This document shows positions 9,601 to 18,429 of a DNA stretch of 64,000 bases, piece by piece. A model generated the notes under the pieces. The model saw only the letters and a program-made list of their open reading frames with translations, was not told the origin of the DNA and searched no databases. Origin of the DNA: Candidatus Hermodarchaeota archaeon (GTDB lineage: Archaea > Asgardarchaeota > Hermodarchaeia > Hermodarchaeales > Hermodarchaeaceae); NCBI GenBank assembly GCA_016840065.1, contig JAEOTB010000037.1:27670-91669 (forward strand). The letters are read 5' to 3'. Made by a program: the position numbers and the translations under genes. Position 1 is the first letter of the stretch. Every line of letters starts with the position of its first letter.

Positions 9601-10133
9601 TACTAATTGAATCAAATCAAGAATTAATCTTAGTCGAGGCAGAAATAATAATGCAATTTCCAATCCCTATCGGATATATCATACTCTTAGCAATTTTAAT
9701 CATCGGAGCTATTATAGCAGTTATTATCTATCGTCGGCTTAGAGGTCGAGGTCCCCGAGGGTCTAGAGGAGGCCCCTCAGTTGACGCGGCATCAATGTTA
9801 ACTGAACTCCGCCAACTCCTCAGCGACCAGAAGTACCGGGAGAGCATCCTCTACGCCTTCCGGATGTTTGAAACAATCGTTCAGGGTAAACTTGGAATTT
9901 TCCGAGATCCAAACATGACGCTGCGCGAATTTGCCAACCTGACGACTGCCCAAGGAGGGTTAGATACGACAAGCATGCAGGTCTTTATCAGAGGAGTGGA
10001 AGAAGCCAAGTTCAGCGATCACCAAATATCCTACCAAACATGTTTAACGACGCTCAATGCGTTTGCGAACAACTATAATGTACTTACTGGCGGTTCTCTC
10101 CGCTTTGTTACAAGTCAAGAGACGCCGCAATAA
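6699..10133 (+). CDS. Membrane-anchored transglutaminase-like protein with Ig-like repeats and C-terminal DUF4129
   Basis: This 1144-residue surface protein has an N-terminal membrane segment (residues about 8-30). A TGase-like domain spans roughly 260-380, followed by about five Ig-like/carboxypeptidase-regulatory beta-repeats from about 400 to 970 (ARANSNVSISGQLL..., FVNVTLIIDVDNG...). Near residue 990 is a second membrane helix (IGYIILLAILIIGAIIAVIIY). The cytosolic tail with LLSDQKYRESILYAFRMFE matches DUF4129. The catalytic histidine (LHFWVEVY) and aspartate (FDPTP) of the triad are present. At the position where the family has G-x-C-x-x-[FY]-A, this protein has GIGQDFA, so the nucleophilic cysteine is glycine. 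It heads a MoxR-DUF58 cluster, the usual setting for such proteins. Confidence 0.85.
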   Translation: MVSKKTIFSILSLTVIAILVLSFIIPPLLLPPIPRDEPYEDVPPFGAGVVVNTTGDDALLINITIDDVPFDLPWDINPFETFALVSPNDPPRYWKRTAYDTYSYISGSGSSWGKDNSTRVPLAERASAGDTVYTVSMNITHGLGGDLELYSLWPNPWIIPDSVTSPYLQLPYTLETDQYGSTILNGRFDSNGTSELTYQVTYDSTLNWTEIRPQAVSASNTPSSFSLYQTQGLDQLSTPTSNDIQNRLDAILAGVPDNAFEEAFAILEYFKETFTFDLSAERPGSSECVEWFLSGGTGIGQDFATAYTMFLRKQGIAARPVFGAALGVLDGSQRSLQFMHLHFWVEVYIPISSSEGYWLQFDPTPLPGFITGTPPARDPYVVSTYYDLAIDVPTPIVDRGVQFQVQATLTKDGLPAPGETVEFWDDTENWLLGTNTTSATGDASVTFTYNNSAIVGVHILRAYSHGKNDYGGIGLHGAANLTFFASPLELNRTSQILFNGTLTDAVNGRGVSQYETMLTEVDIYINAQIAASEFTDQDGIYTTFYSIPQDHHPLGVATAFASFSVPGVIDPVVSLPQVLNITARSKLSIQAVPNAARANSNVSISGQLLFENDTAIPGVTVQIFWNGTPLGGVITDGSGNFLYEHNATSLGQVTVEAQYLGGANVFGSRGTVPVVIHDDGTIVVFVDDDDGDDLTQRGNWVQFTGWVENSTGQPQGGVTVNLFFNGSFIVTTTTNASGGIDYWYQVPTSQPVGLLEVTGDVVSSTLQVVSTLDYLSINSTTQLISLQFNASQARVEEGIVFTGHLVDDQLGQISGANISAELSYDTTVISLGWTLTQANGVFQFISTLPASIPATVSSVNFSASFNGDVFYGTSNASQTLDVFVNVTLIIDVDNGPHPGRTSISVNGTLRDSFGRSLSNREILLIFSGEVVFSGSTNNQGRVSFTLQLPSGLPQVSSYPVQLQHNTVILIESNQELILVEAEIIMQFPIPIGYIILLAILIIGAIIAVIIYRRLRGRGPRGSRGGPSVDAASMLTELRQLLSDQKYRESILYAFRMFETIVQGKLGIFRDPNMTLREFANLTTAQGGLDTTSMQVFIRGVEEAKFSDHQISYQTCLTTLNAFANNYNVLTGGSLRFVTSQETPQ

Positions 10134-10169
10134 GATGTAGAAAACAAGCTAGTTGGAGGCAACTTGTAG

Positions 10170-11573
10170 TTGTCAGAGAGTAGCGATGACAGTTCTGGTC
10201 CACCAGTAGCAGAAGTGAAAAAGAAAGGAAAAACCACGACAATCATCGTGTTTTGTTTCGTGTTCATCATTGCTTGGATGCCACTGGTGATCAGTATAAC
10301 TGGTGTCGGTGATGTCGATACTATGAGCTACTCCATGTACAGCGATGGCTACAATGGCTGCTCCCAACTTAGAAATACCCTCCAAGGAACAGGAGGATTT
10401 GAGGTTCATCCCTTAATCAGCTCACTTAGTGTTGTTAATGGGATTAACCGAAATAGTGTCCTCTGCGTTTTAGGCCCAACACTCGACTTCTCGATTATTG
10501 AGGCGTCCGCGCTCATCGACTTCTTTGTGAGTGGCTCATGTCTAATCATCGCTGATGACTTCGGTAGTGGAAACCGAATTCTTGATAACCTAGCACTTCT
10601 TATCCCTCCACAATATTTTCCCTCAGAACCGTTTGGGTTCACTTTAAGGTCTGCTGTTCGTTTTGAGCAGCGTCTTCTTCTTGACGCAGGATCAAATGAT
10701 GATGGGAAACCTCTGCTACCTGCGATCACAAGCTTCAACGACGGTGGAGCCATTTTCCAAACAACACAAAGAGTGGTAATGAATTACGCCACAGGAATCC
10801 AAGGAATCGGAGGGAACTTCACAGTAATCGCCACTTCCTCTCCTAACTCTTGGGTCACCTCTGATTGGAACAATCCAGCATATGACCCTGAAAGAGGTGA
10901 CACTGCAGGGCCCTTTACTCTGATAGGGGTTCTGAGTGTTGCTAATGGATTAATTGTACTTGTTAGTGATCCTAGTATCTTCATCAATGATATGATAGAT
11001 CGTGCTGATAACAGAAGTTTCGCGTTGGAATTATTCACCTACCTTGCCGAACAGACAAACACGAACACGATTATAATCGATCATAATCATTTGTCTTGGA
11101 GTCCTCTATCACCTGTACTTTATGTTGGTCTAGTGATGGGTCAGATAACCTATTTGTCAACGAATTGGCTGCTAGCACCTTTGGCACCGATAATGGCGAT
11201 TTGGATGGTGAGAAAGTGGGTTACATTTGGGCGACCGAAGGAGGAGGAACCTAGCGAGGTGTACAGGCTCAGGGGACAGACAGCGTTCAGAGCTGAGTTA
11301 AATCGCTATCTTCAAAGCGAGCAATATGATGATGCAATTCAGGTGATGTATACTCAACTAAAACGAGAACTTGTACGGCGGCACAGTCTTCGAGGATTCG
11401 ATATATCAAGACTTCTAGCGGCGAGGTCAGGTTCTCTCCCTGAACGAGAATTATCACTCCTGAAAGACGATTTGGAAGCTTTGGAAAAAGCAACAGGAGC
11501 AAGGCGGCGCATTGACCGCAGCAAGTTCCTCGACCTATTTTGGAGAATAAAACGAATTAGAGAAAAATACTGA
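10170..11573 (+). CDS. DUF4350-like membrane protein
   Basis: A 467-residue protein with a membrane helix at about residues 22-45. An extracytoplasmic domain has DUF4350 features (YSDGYNGCSQLRNTL; LCVLGPTLDFSIIEASALIDFFVSGSCLIIADDFGSGN). A second hydrophobic hairpin follows at about 310-350 (LYVGLVMGQITYLSTNWLLAPLAPIMAIWMV), then a charged cytosolic tail rich in helices. Members of this family sit next to MoxR ATPases and DUF58 proteins, as here; no biochemical role is established. The TTG start has a GGAGG site 11 nt upstream; an earlier TTG is followed at once by a stop. Confidence 0.8.
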   Translation: MSESSDDSSGPPVAEVKKKGKTTTIIVFCFVFIIAWMPLVISITGVGDVDTMSYSMYSDGYNGCSQLRNTLQGTGGFEVHPLISSLSVVNGINRNSVLCVLGPTLDFSIIEASALIDFFVSGSCLIIADDFGSGNRILDNLALLIPPQYFPSEPFGFTLRSAVRFEQRLLLDAGSNDDGKPLLPAITSFNDGGAIFQTTQRVVMNYATGIQGIGGNFTVIATSSPNSWVTSDWNNPAYDPERGDTAGPFTLIGVLSVANGLIVLVSDPSIFINDMIDRADNRSFALELFTYLAEQTNTNTIIIDHNHLSWSPLSPVLYVGLVMGQITYLSTNWLLAPLAPIMAIWMVRKWVTFGRPKEEEPSEVYRLRGQTAFRAELNRYLQSEQYDDAIQVMYTQLKRELVRRHSLRGFDISRLLAARSGSLPERELSLLKDDLEALEKATGARRRIDRSKFLDLFWRIKRIREKY

Positions 11574-11671
11574 GAACAACTGAAATATCACAATGAAAAC
11601 TGATTATCATTGAAAAAAATAACGAGAAGTTTTTGTGTATTGAATAGAGAAGTAATGAAGGATGTAAGAAT

Positions 11672-12714
11672 ATGAGTGAACCTCCATCAACCCCAACTCC
11701 CCCTCCTCCAGCAGAACCTGCACCCCCTCCAGTAGAATCATCTGGAATGACAATAGCCGAAGTCCGTAGCCACGCTACACGAATACTCGACGAAGTAAAC
11801 AAACTAGTAGTCGGGAAGCGCCACTTACTTCAGAATATACTGATTGGTCTGCTCAGCGGCGGGCACATCCTGCTAGAGGGCGTTTAAGGAACGCTCGGCA
11901 AAAAGGTGTTCCCGGTATTGCCAAGACGTATGCAGCTAATACATTCGCGCAAGCTGTTGGTTGTTTGTTCAAACGAGTCCAATTCACTCCAGACCTCTTA
12001 CCTGTTGACGTGACTGGGCATTCAATCTTTAATCCTAGCTCCGGTGAGTTTTCTCTCCGAAAAGGTCCAGTCTTTACAAACGTTCTCTTAGCTGACGAGA
12101 TTAACCGCTCCCCGCCAAAAACCCAATCGTCTCTACTTGAAGCTATGCAGGAAAAGCAAGTTACTATCGAGGGAACGACACTCCCCCTGCCCCACCCATT
12201 TATGGTTCTAGCGACACAAAATCCAATCGAACTTGAGGGGACCTATCCTCTTCCCGAAGCGCAAGTTGACCGTTTTCTCTTCAAACTTCACGTCGATTAT
12301 CCTTCTGAAACAGAGGAGGTAGAAATTCTTCGTCGGAGACATATCGGAGTAGGAAGTCGGGTAGACGCTGTAGTAAACCCGAACATCATTTTACGGATGC
12401 AGAGTACAATAAGAGAAGTGTTTGTCGAACCGCACATTTTGAACTACATAAGAGACATAGTCGTGCGGACTCGGAATGACCCTCAAATCCTCATCGGCGG
12501 CTCCCCACGTGCCTCAATTGTTCTCTTAGAAACCTCGAAAGCCCACGCCGCGTTACAAGGCAGAGACTTTGTAACACCAGACGACATAAAGATGCTAGTA
12601 CGCCATACCTTGAACCATCGCTTAATTCTGAAACCTGAAGCAGAACTTGAGGGCGCTTCGGTCCACTCTGTAATCGATCGCATACTCCGTCAGATTGGAG
12701 TACCGGGAGCATAG
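11672..12714 (+). CDS. MoxR-family AAA+ ATPase, gene interrupted by a 26-nt BHB intron
   Basis: The ORF track shows two pieces (11672-11887 and 11965-12714). Joining 11672-11876 to 11903-12714 gives one 338-residue protein with an intact Walker A (EGVPGIAKT), Walker B (LLADEINR), sensor 1 (LATQNP), and the arginine-finger/lid region (LPEAQVDRF). The N-terminus is a proline-rich stretch. MoxR ATPases act as chaperones for assembly of metal or surface complexes and pair with DUF58 proteins, which is the next gene (6-nt gap). The join restores consensus codon for codon; without it the P-loop is lost and an in-frame TAA follows GV. A sequencing error is the alternative, but a 26-nt BHB-shaped insertion makes that unlikely. 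Confidence 0.85.
11877..11902 (+). other. Putative BHB intron in the MoxR gene (26 nt)
   Basis: Predicted elements in order: exon strand TGCT (11871-11874), bulge AG|A, intron stem GGGCGTT, loop TAAGG, stem AACGCTC (7 bp with one G-U), GGCA pairing with TGCT (4-bp central helix, one G-U), bulge AA|A. The outer exon stem pairs 11865-11869 with 11905-11909 after one C-A mismatch. Cleavage after the second bulge base on each side joins CTA-G to AA-GGT-GTT-CCC, giving L-E-G-V-P. The fold and the reading frame predict the same 26 nt independently. Confidence 0.85.
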
Positions 12715-12720
12715 ACCCAA

Positions 12721-14043
12721 ATGTTCAGCGAGAGAGGCCGTACTGTTCTTCTCATCGGAATATTCGTACTAGTCGGGGGTTTCGCCTTCACAAACTACTT
12801 CCTGACACTCCTAGGTATCTTCCTAATTGTAGGATCAGTTGTAACCTCACCATATTTCCAACTTACAATGCCCTTAGAAAGTTTACAGGTCACACGGGAA
12901 ATAGACAAGGCTAACTTCTTTCAGGGAGACTTCATCCACATCAAACTCGCAATAAGAAACACTGGACGAAGTCGGATTGACTCCATACGTATCTTCGATG
13001 TATATCCTGATATTTTCAGACTAGTTCTGGGGAAAAACGAGCTAGTCACACGAATCGACGCAGGACAAACAATAAAGTTTTCCTATATTATGCAGGGAAC
13101 ACTCCGGGGAAAATATACAATTGGACCCACGAAGTTCCAGATACATGACAGGCTTGAGTTCAGGTTCGAAGAGCTATCGGCAGAAAACCTAGATGAGATA
13201 TTGATTTACCCAAGTTACCAAGACGCGCGGATTATGGAATCCCTTGCTGCACGGCGAAGGGTAGGTTACGCATTTGGTATTCATAAAACTCGGCAGAAAA
13301 TGGGTTCAGAGGATTTTGTAGGTATTCGTCGTTTTGTGAGTGGTGATGAATCTAGAAGGATAGATTGGAAAGCAGTAGCGCGTACTCACAAATTAATGGT
13401 GCGCGAGTACGAAACAGAGCGAAACATGAGAGTCTTCATAATTTTGGATTGTGGAGATACGATGAGTGCGGGAAAGGCTGAGAACAGTAAACTTGAGTAT
13501 GCGATTCGTGCAGCACTTCTCCTTGCGAAAGCTGCGATGGAGCGTAAGGACAAGGTGGGGCTACTGGCCTGGTCTACCAGCCAAGATACCTATCTTAAAC
13601 CTAGTCTTGGGGAGGGCCATTATTATCGACTCCTCGACATCTTGGCTGCTATAGAAGCAGGAGGAGAGTTTGATTTAGCTGCTGCAGTACAATTCGTCGC
13701 AGCGCATGTAACACAGCAGAGCTTCTTCATCATCCTTTCAGATTGTGAAGCAAATAGAGCCCAGCTTGAGAAGGGTGTCAGATTGATTCGCGGTCACAAG
13801 CACCACGCTATAATTATCGCGCCTTTCGGTCCATGGTTCGAAATAGAGGATGTATACCTTTCACCAGTTGAACGTGCATTGGGTGAGGCAATAGTATACA
13901 AATTACTTGAAGAGCGCCGTGCCCTCTCACAGAGCTTCCGACGCGTAGGAGTTCCAATTATTGATGTGGGTCCTGGTGACATTTTACCGACACTACTAAG
14001 TGAATACCTGAAGGCAAAGAAGAAGGGAGTTGCACAAATCTAG
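12721..14043 (+). CDS. DUF58 family protein
   Basis: A 440-residue protein with two N-terminal membrane helices (VLLIGIFVLVGGFAFTNYFLTLLGIFLIVGSVV), then a beta-rich domain. A conserved DUF58 block follows (GSEDFVGIRRFVSGDESRRIDWKAVARTHKLMVREYETE), and then a vWA-like fold starting at FIILDCGDTMSAG, a degenerate MIDAS (DxDxS expected, DCGDT seen). These proteins are substrates or partners of MoxR ATPases. It starts 6 nt after moxR stops, so the two are surely co-transcribed. Confidence 0.9.
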   Translation: MFSERGRTVLLIGIFVLVGGFAFTNYFLTLLGIFLIVGSVVTSPYFQLTMPLESLQVTREIDKANFFQGDFIHIKLAIRNTGRSRIDSIRIFDVYPDIFRLVLGKNELVTRIDAGQTIKFSYIMQGTLRGKYTIGPTKFQIHDRLEFRFEELSAENLDEILIYPSYQDARIMESLAARRRVGYAFGIHKTRQKMGSEDFVGIRRFVSGDESRRIDWKAVARTHKLMVREYETERNMRVFIILDCGDTMSAGKAENSKLEYAIRAALLLAKAAMERKDKVGLLAWSTSQDTYLKPSLGEGHYYRLLDILAAIEAGGEFDLAAAVQFVAAHVTQQSFFIILSDCEANRAQLEKGVRLIRGHKHHAIIIAPFGPWFEIEDVYLSPVERALGEAIVYKLLEERRALSQSFRRVGVPIIDVGPGDILPTLLSEYLKAKKKGVAQI

Positions 14044-14091
14044 ATAGGTGGTTAGCATGGAGGTGAAAACAGCATTTCGCGAATAACTCTT

Positions 14092-15294
14092 TTGGCGCTT
14101 CGGGGTGTAGCTGTCGTATCGTTCATAGTCTTTACTATGATTATTTTCTTGAACATCGATACTCAAGTCTGGAGTTCGCAGGTTCTAGTTACGTTTGCCA
14201 TAGAGGCCCGGAACTTCATAAGCACTCTAATCTCAATTCTTTCCTGGTTATTTGGACAATTACTTGGATGGTTATTTGGTCTTGGACATGAAGAGCTGAC
14301 ACAGATTTATGAGGCGACCAATGCATACTTCGCAGCACTGGGGTTTGGTAGTGTTCGAACCCTTGACCAAGCCATCCCAGCATTTCTCAGCAGCCTCTAC
14401 TACCTCGGTTTTCAGCTACTCTTTCTGGCAGCGATCCTTGCAGGCATATTATCCCTATTCCGAATCAGCGGGCGGCTCACATCAATGTGCTTTGTCTCAA
14501 TGATAGGGCTAGCCATGCTCGGAGCTGCTGCCCCCTCACTAACATTTCTAGAAACCTCCACCAGCTTCTTTGGAGCCAACTGGAGTGCAGATTCGAGCAT
14601 CTTCTTAGATCCCGGAGCATTCTTTACTTCCACAATTTTCCTTGTATCGATAATTTGTTACATCTATCTTGAAGCATCATATCAGGTTGTTTATTTTCAC
14701 TCGCTTCTTGAGCCTCCCTCCATTAGAGAGGTACAACTCCGACGTCAATTATCAAGGCTCCGAGCTGATGCAGAACGAGAGGTTCCAGTCAGGAGTGACG
14801 AAGAGATTCCTGTCCCCAAGGTACTTCAGCGGATGTTGGGTTCCGAAGCCTTTAGGGTGATGCGGGAGGTTATTGGAAGGAAATTACTGCGCCGCGAATG
14901 GCTAATTGAATTAGAAGAGGCTCATGAAATTCGGCGATTAAATTCCTTTGTAGATAATTTGTTTCGAGTTGACGTTGAAGCAGAGTTGACCTTAACTGCT
15001 CGTGCAGCTACTCCCTCGCTCTCAAAAATGGCGGTTCTCTCACTTGTTTCCACCGTGCTTCGTTTTGCAGGTATCATCGTTGTTGCCTACTTGTCCTTTT
15101 ATCCACTTTTCTTCATTGGGAGCATTGCTCCCTCGGTCATAATAGAATCTATCGATTTCCAATTCCTTACTGAAAAAATCATTATCCTCCTTCTACCCTT
15201 GTGCTTACTCTTTCCTCTTGCTTCAACTATTATCAGTCGTCTCCGTCAACGTAATTCCCAATCAGAGGACACTACAAGTCAATCACAACAATAG
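14092..15294 (+). CDS. Polytopic membrane protein of the MoxR cluster, unknown function
   Basis: A 400-residue protein with about seven hydrophobic segments (N-terminal VVSFIVFTMIIF, a pair near 40-60, three between 105 and 200, and two near the C-terminus) and a charged central loop (about residues 210-300). I see no family match. The listed start is TTG 14092, yet the only good Shine-Dalgarno (GGAGGT, 14059-14064) is 28 nt away. An ATT codon at 14074 sits 9 nt after that site in the same open frame and would add ISRITL to the N-terminus. An ATG at 14057 is in another frame and stops after nine codons. Its end overlaps the convergent queD-like gene by 23 nt. Confidence 0.7.
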   Translation: MALRGVAVVSFIVFTMIIFLNIDTQVWSSQVLVTFAIEARNFISTLISILSWLFGQLLGWLFGLGHEELTQIYEATNAYFAALGFGSVRTLDQAIPAFLSSLYYLGFQLLFLAAILAGILSLFRISGRLTSMCFVSMIGLAMLGAAAPSLTFLETSTSFFGANWSADSSIFLDPGAFFTSTIFLVSIICYIYLEASYQVVYFHSLLEPPSIREVQLRRQLSRLRADAEREVPVRSDEEIPVPKVLQRMLGSEAFRVMREVIGRKLLRREWLIELEEAHEIRRLNSFVDNLFRVDVEAELTLTARAATPSLSKMAVLSLVSTVLRFAGIIVVAYLSFYPLFFIGSIAPSVIIESIDFQFLTEKIIILLLPLCLLFPLASTIISRLRQRNSQSEDTTSQSQQ

Positions 15295-15751
15295 CTCGTT
15301 GTGATGCACTTTCAGCAACAGATACAGCTAGTTGGTGTACATTTGGGAACTCTTGTTTTAAAACCGACCCTAACTTTGTAGCAAGAATCTTTGCTAACTC
15401 TTCCGCAGTTGTTTCAATAACGTCTAGTACTAAGACATCCTTTGTCGGAAAGGAGTATTCCCTTTCAGGAGTTTTAACCTCGGTATGTTCTCCTCTAGTT
15501 GAGATTTTAATTTGAGAGGAGTGGGCTGGTAGAAGGAGCCGGTGGTCCCATTCTTTACACAATAATCGTAGATGCTCCTTTACGACACGGAAATCAACAA
15601 CCATTCCTTGAGAGTCGATTTCACCACTTATCCGGACTGAGACTTGGTAATTGTGCCCATGCAGTCGTTCACATTTACCTCCTTCACTAACAAAATGGCC
15701 TGCCGAGAAGTCGATGCCCGATACTTCTATCAAAGTCTCTTTAATCATCAC
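15272..15751 (-). CDS. 6-pyruvoyl-tetrahydropterin synthase / 6-carboxytetrahydropterin synthase family
   Basis: A 159-residue T-fold enzyme. Zinc ligands are seen in FSAGHF and the HGHNYQVSV motif, and CERLHGH contains the family cysteine/histidine block. In archaea such proteins make the queuosine/archaeosine precursor (QueD) or a tetrahydropterin; which one applies is not decidable here because no other queuosine gene is in the window. Its 3' end overlaps the end of the MoxR-cluster membrane protein on the other strand. Confidence 0.88.
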   Translation of the reverse strand: MMIKETLIEVSGIDFSAGHFVSEGGKCERLHGHNYQVSVRISGEIDSQGMVVDFRVVKEHLRLLCKEWDHRLLLPAHSSQIKISTRGEHTEVKTPEREYSFPTKDVLVLDVIETTAEELAKILATKLGSVLKQEFPNVHQLAVSVAESASQRAIVVIDL

Positions 15752-15833
15752 TATTCACAACTGATTCTTTATACATCTATTTTGGTCTAAAGGGTAGAAA
15801 AAGAGGAGGGGAGCGCCCACCAGGGGCGCGGTT

Positions 15834-17504
15834 TTACATCATTCCTGGAGGCATACCACCCATTCCTGGAGGCATACCACCCATTCCAGGGGGCATACCA
15901 CCGGGACCACCAGGAGGAGCTGCACTTCGTTTAGAAGCTATGACATCGTCGATTCGGAGAATAAGAGCAGCTGCCTCTGTAGCTGAACGGAGCGCGTGTG
16001 TTTTCACTCGTAAAGGTTCAATGACACCTGCCTGTAGCATATCCTTGGTTTTTCCTTCGAAGACATCCACACCGATATTCGTCTTGTTTGAACCGTGATC
16101 AGAGCGGAGTTCAACGATTATATCTATTGGATCATGCCCAGCGTTCTCTGCTAATGTCTTGGGAATGATTTCCACTGCGTCAGCAAATTTCCTCACTGTT
16201 ATCTGATCGCGTCCCTTGAGAGAACGGGCATACTCACGCAGGCGTGTTGCTACTTCGATTTCAGGCGCGCCACCACCTGGTACCACTTTGCCATCCTCAA
16301 TGGCATCTCGAACAACGCAGATAGCGTCACGGAAGGCTCGCTCAGCTTCGTCAACAACTCTCTCAGTACCGCCACGAAGGAGGATACACACAGATTTTGG
16401 ATCAGTGCATTCAACGACGAAGACCATCTTGTCATCACCGACTTTGCGCTCCTCTACGAGACCGCACTCACCTAAATCTTGAGCAGTCAGGTGAAGAACT
16501 GAAGAAACGGTACGCCCACCAGTAGCCCGGGCAAGCGCCTCCATATCGCTTTTCTTGATGCGACGGACAGCTAGAATACCTTCTTTAGCGAGGTAGTGTT
16601 GGACTTTATCATCAATACCTTTCTGGCAGAAAACCACGTTTGCACCTGTTTCCTTAATCTTATCTGCGATGTTTTTCAACATCCTTGCTTCCTCTTCGAG
16701 GAATGCCTTCATTTGTTCAGGATCAGTGATTCGGATTTCTGCATCCATCTCTGTCTTCTCGACTTCCAACGAAGCGTTGAGAAGTGCAATCTTGGCACCC
16801 TTAATCATCGTTGGCATTTCTGAATGGACAACTTCTTTATCAATAATCAAACCCCGAATAAGTTGGGTCTCATCGAGTGAGCCACCCTCCTTCTTCTCCA
16901 CCTTGATGTGATCGATGTCTGCAACAATTCCTTTCGGAGTTTTTTCAGCTATTTGCAGCACTGCATCAACGGCAATGGGACTAAGAGAGTCCACCTCAGA
17001 AAAGACTAGCTTGCTAGCCATCGAAGTGTTCACAATTTGTAAGAGCTTTTCCCGGTCTTCCATTGAACAGGGAATACTCATACTTTCAAGAACTTCATCA
17101 GCTTTCTCAACCGCTTTCCTGTAACCAGAGATGATTACAGAAGAATGGATGTTCAATGTCAACATTGTTTGCGCTTGCTTGAGAAGTTCACCACAGAGAA
17201 TAACAGCGGTAGTGGTACCATCACCCACTTCAGCATCTTGAGCTTTTGCGACCTGCACTAGCATTTTGGCTGCTGGGTGCTGCACCTCAATCTCGTCGAG
17301 GATTGTAGCGCCGTCATTAGTAATTGTGACATCTCCTAGGCTATCCACTAGCATCTTGTCTTGACCACGAGGTCCAAGTGATGAGCGGATAGCATCAGCC
17401 AAGGCGCGAATGGCCATGATGTTGTTATAGCGGGCATCCCGGCCGCGAGATCTTTCAGTACCTTCTTTCAGTATGATTACAGGTACTCCGGATAACTGAG
17501 ACAT
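15834..17504 (-). CDS. Thermosome subunit (group II chaperonin)
   Basis: A 556-residue archaeal chaperonin subunit that folds proteins in a two-ring ATP-driven cage. Signatures are [30 protein letters not shown], the nucleotide-binding [28 protein letters not shown], and the near-terminal LRIDDVIAS. It ends in a Gly-Met-rich tail (GGMPPGM repeated), as is usual in this family. Length is normal, and the ATG start at [16 protein letters not shown] fits homologues. It stands alone, between the queD-like gene and the ECF-type gene. Confidence 0.97.
   Translation of the reverse strand: MSQLSGVPVIILKEGTERSRGRDARYNNIMAIRALADAIRSSLGPRGQDKMLVDSLGDVTITNDGATILDEIEVQHPAAKMLVQVAKAQDAEVGDGTTTAVILCGELLKQAQTMLTLNIHSSVIISGYRKAVEKADEVLESMSIPCSMEDREKLLQIVNTSMASKLVFSEVDSLSPIAVDAVLQIAEKTPKGIVADIDHIKVEKKEGGSLDETQLIRGLIIDKEVVHSEMPTMIKGAKIALLNASLEVEKTEMDAEIRITDPEQMKAFLEEEARMLKNIADKIKETGANVVFCQKGIDDKVQHYLAKEGILAVRRIKKSDMEALARATGGRTVSSVLHLTAQDLGECGLVEERKVGDDKMVFVVECTDPKSVCILLRGGTERVVDEAERAFRDAICVVRDAIEDGKVVPGGGAPEIEVATRLREYARSLKGRDQITVRKFADAVEIIPKTLAENAGHDPIDIIVELRSDHGSNKTNIGVDVFEGKTKDMLQAGVIEPLRVKTHALRSATEAAALILRIDDVIASKRSAAPPGGPGGMPPGMGGMPPGMGGMPPGMM
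15840..15902 (-). repeat. Three tandem 21-bp repeats encoding the thermosome GGMPPGM tail
   Basis: Three 21-bp units, two identical and the third with a few changes, encode consecutive copies of a 7-residue Gly-Met-Pro unit at the chaperonin C-terminus. Near-identical DNA suggests recent slippage and possible length variation between strains. Confidence 0.85.
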
Positions 17505-17684
17505 TTTTATGGTTCCTCAATTAGCTTGAATCGGTTCGGCAATCCTTGCACTTCAATAAAAGTCTTACGTAACTGCGACGAGGAAATGCTAATTCAGACT
17601 TCAATCTTGTACGTAGTAGTTAGCAATGACCCTCGATACATTATGTTGTCTTGGATTAGATAGTCCACGACGCCAGTTTCTTGT

Positions 17685-18287
17685 TTACAATTCGCTAAGA
17701 GATTCAAATTCCCAATCGGGGAATATATTGCGAAGCAGTTGCACGACTCCTCGAGACAGAAATACTATTTCCATCATAAATGCCATTGCAAGAATCTCAA
17801 TCCATGCTTTTAGAGAAATCCCGAGAGCTATAACAAACCCAGTGGCAGCATCTGGAGGCCAGCCGAATAATGGCATTACATTCACGAAGAGCCAGATGGT
17901 GAAGAAGCATTCAGGGATGTAGCTGACTGTTACTGCTACTAGTGGGCGCTTTACATAGCGCTGGATGATACCGCAGAATCCTCCGGTTAACGCCTTCCCA
18001 AAAGGAAGAGCGATTAGACCAAAAACGCCTAGTTGTCCATGAGTAAAACCGAATGCGAATCCAGGATAAATCCCGACAATGGCTCCTGTAATTAAACCGA
18101 CAAGTGGTCCACCAGGAATCGCAGCGAGGAACGTTCCAACATGAGAGAAGTCTAGATCGATTCCTGGCGCTATAGAAGGTAGGAACTCGATAGTTATGAT
18201 GGCTAGAGCTGTACCTAATGCAGCCATAATCGCGATATAAGCTATTGCCTTTGATGTGAGACGTCTTTCTGTCTTCAGCTTTGGCAT
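17685..18287 (-). CDS. ECF-type transporter substrate-binding (S) component-like membrane protein
   Basis: A 200-residue protein with five or six membrane helices. The N-terminal AYIAIMAALGTAL and the GTFLAAIPGGPLVGLITGAIVGIYPGF segment, with its small-residue helix packing, are typical of ECF S components and their QueT/ThiT/BioY-like relatives. The imported vitamin cannot be named. No ATPase (EcfA) or EcfT gene is near, so it would rely on a shared energizing module. It is divergent from gcvPA. Confidence 0.75.
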   Translation of the reverse strand: MPKLKTERRLTSKAIAYIAIMAALGTALAIITIEFLPSIAPGIDLDFSHVGTFLAAIPGGPLVGLITGAIVGIYPGFAFGFTHGQLGVFGLIALPFGKALTGGFCGIIQRYVKRPLVAVTVSYIPECFFTIWLFVNVMPLFGWPPDAATGFVIALGISLKAWIEILAMAFMMEIVFLSRGVVQLLRNIFPDWEFESLSEL

Positions 18288-18383
18288 GGCGTTTCCTCCC
18301 GTTGAGAGTTATCTTTGGTTTGCTCTCCCTATTTAAGAGATGCTACTCATCAAAGTGTATGAGTTGTTTGTAGAGTTAGGGAA

Positions 18384-18393
18384 AGTTATATCT
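18384..18393 (+). promoter_or_regulatory. Candidate TATA box for gcvPA-gcvPB
   Basis: AAGTTATATC lies about 37-46 nt upstream of the ATG at 18430. This argues against the far-upstream start in the ORF track (18340), which would lie before the promoter. Confidence 0.4.
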
Positions 18394-18429
18394 GATTGTT
18401 TACCCGCGACTGAAGAGAGGTTGACTTCC

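Noticed and set aside
11877-11902. Reading the moxR break as a simple frameshift or sequencing error
   Set aside because: The interruption is a 26-nt insertion, not a 1-2 nt slip, and its fold predicts the exact excision that restores the P-loop.
11877-11902. Intein or group I/II intron in moxR or EF-1A
   Set aside because: Inserts of 26-31 nt are far too short for inteins or self-splicing introns, and they are out of frame.
15840-15902. Tandem 21-bp repeats as a CRISPR-like array
   Set aside because: No spacers; the repeats are in-frame codons for the chaperonin tail.
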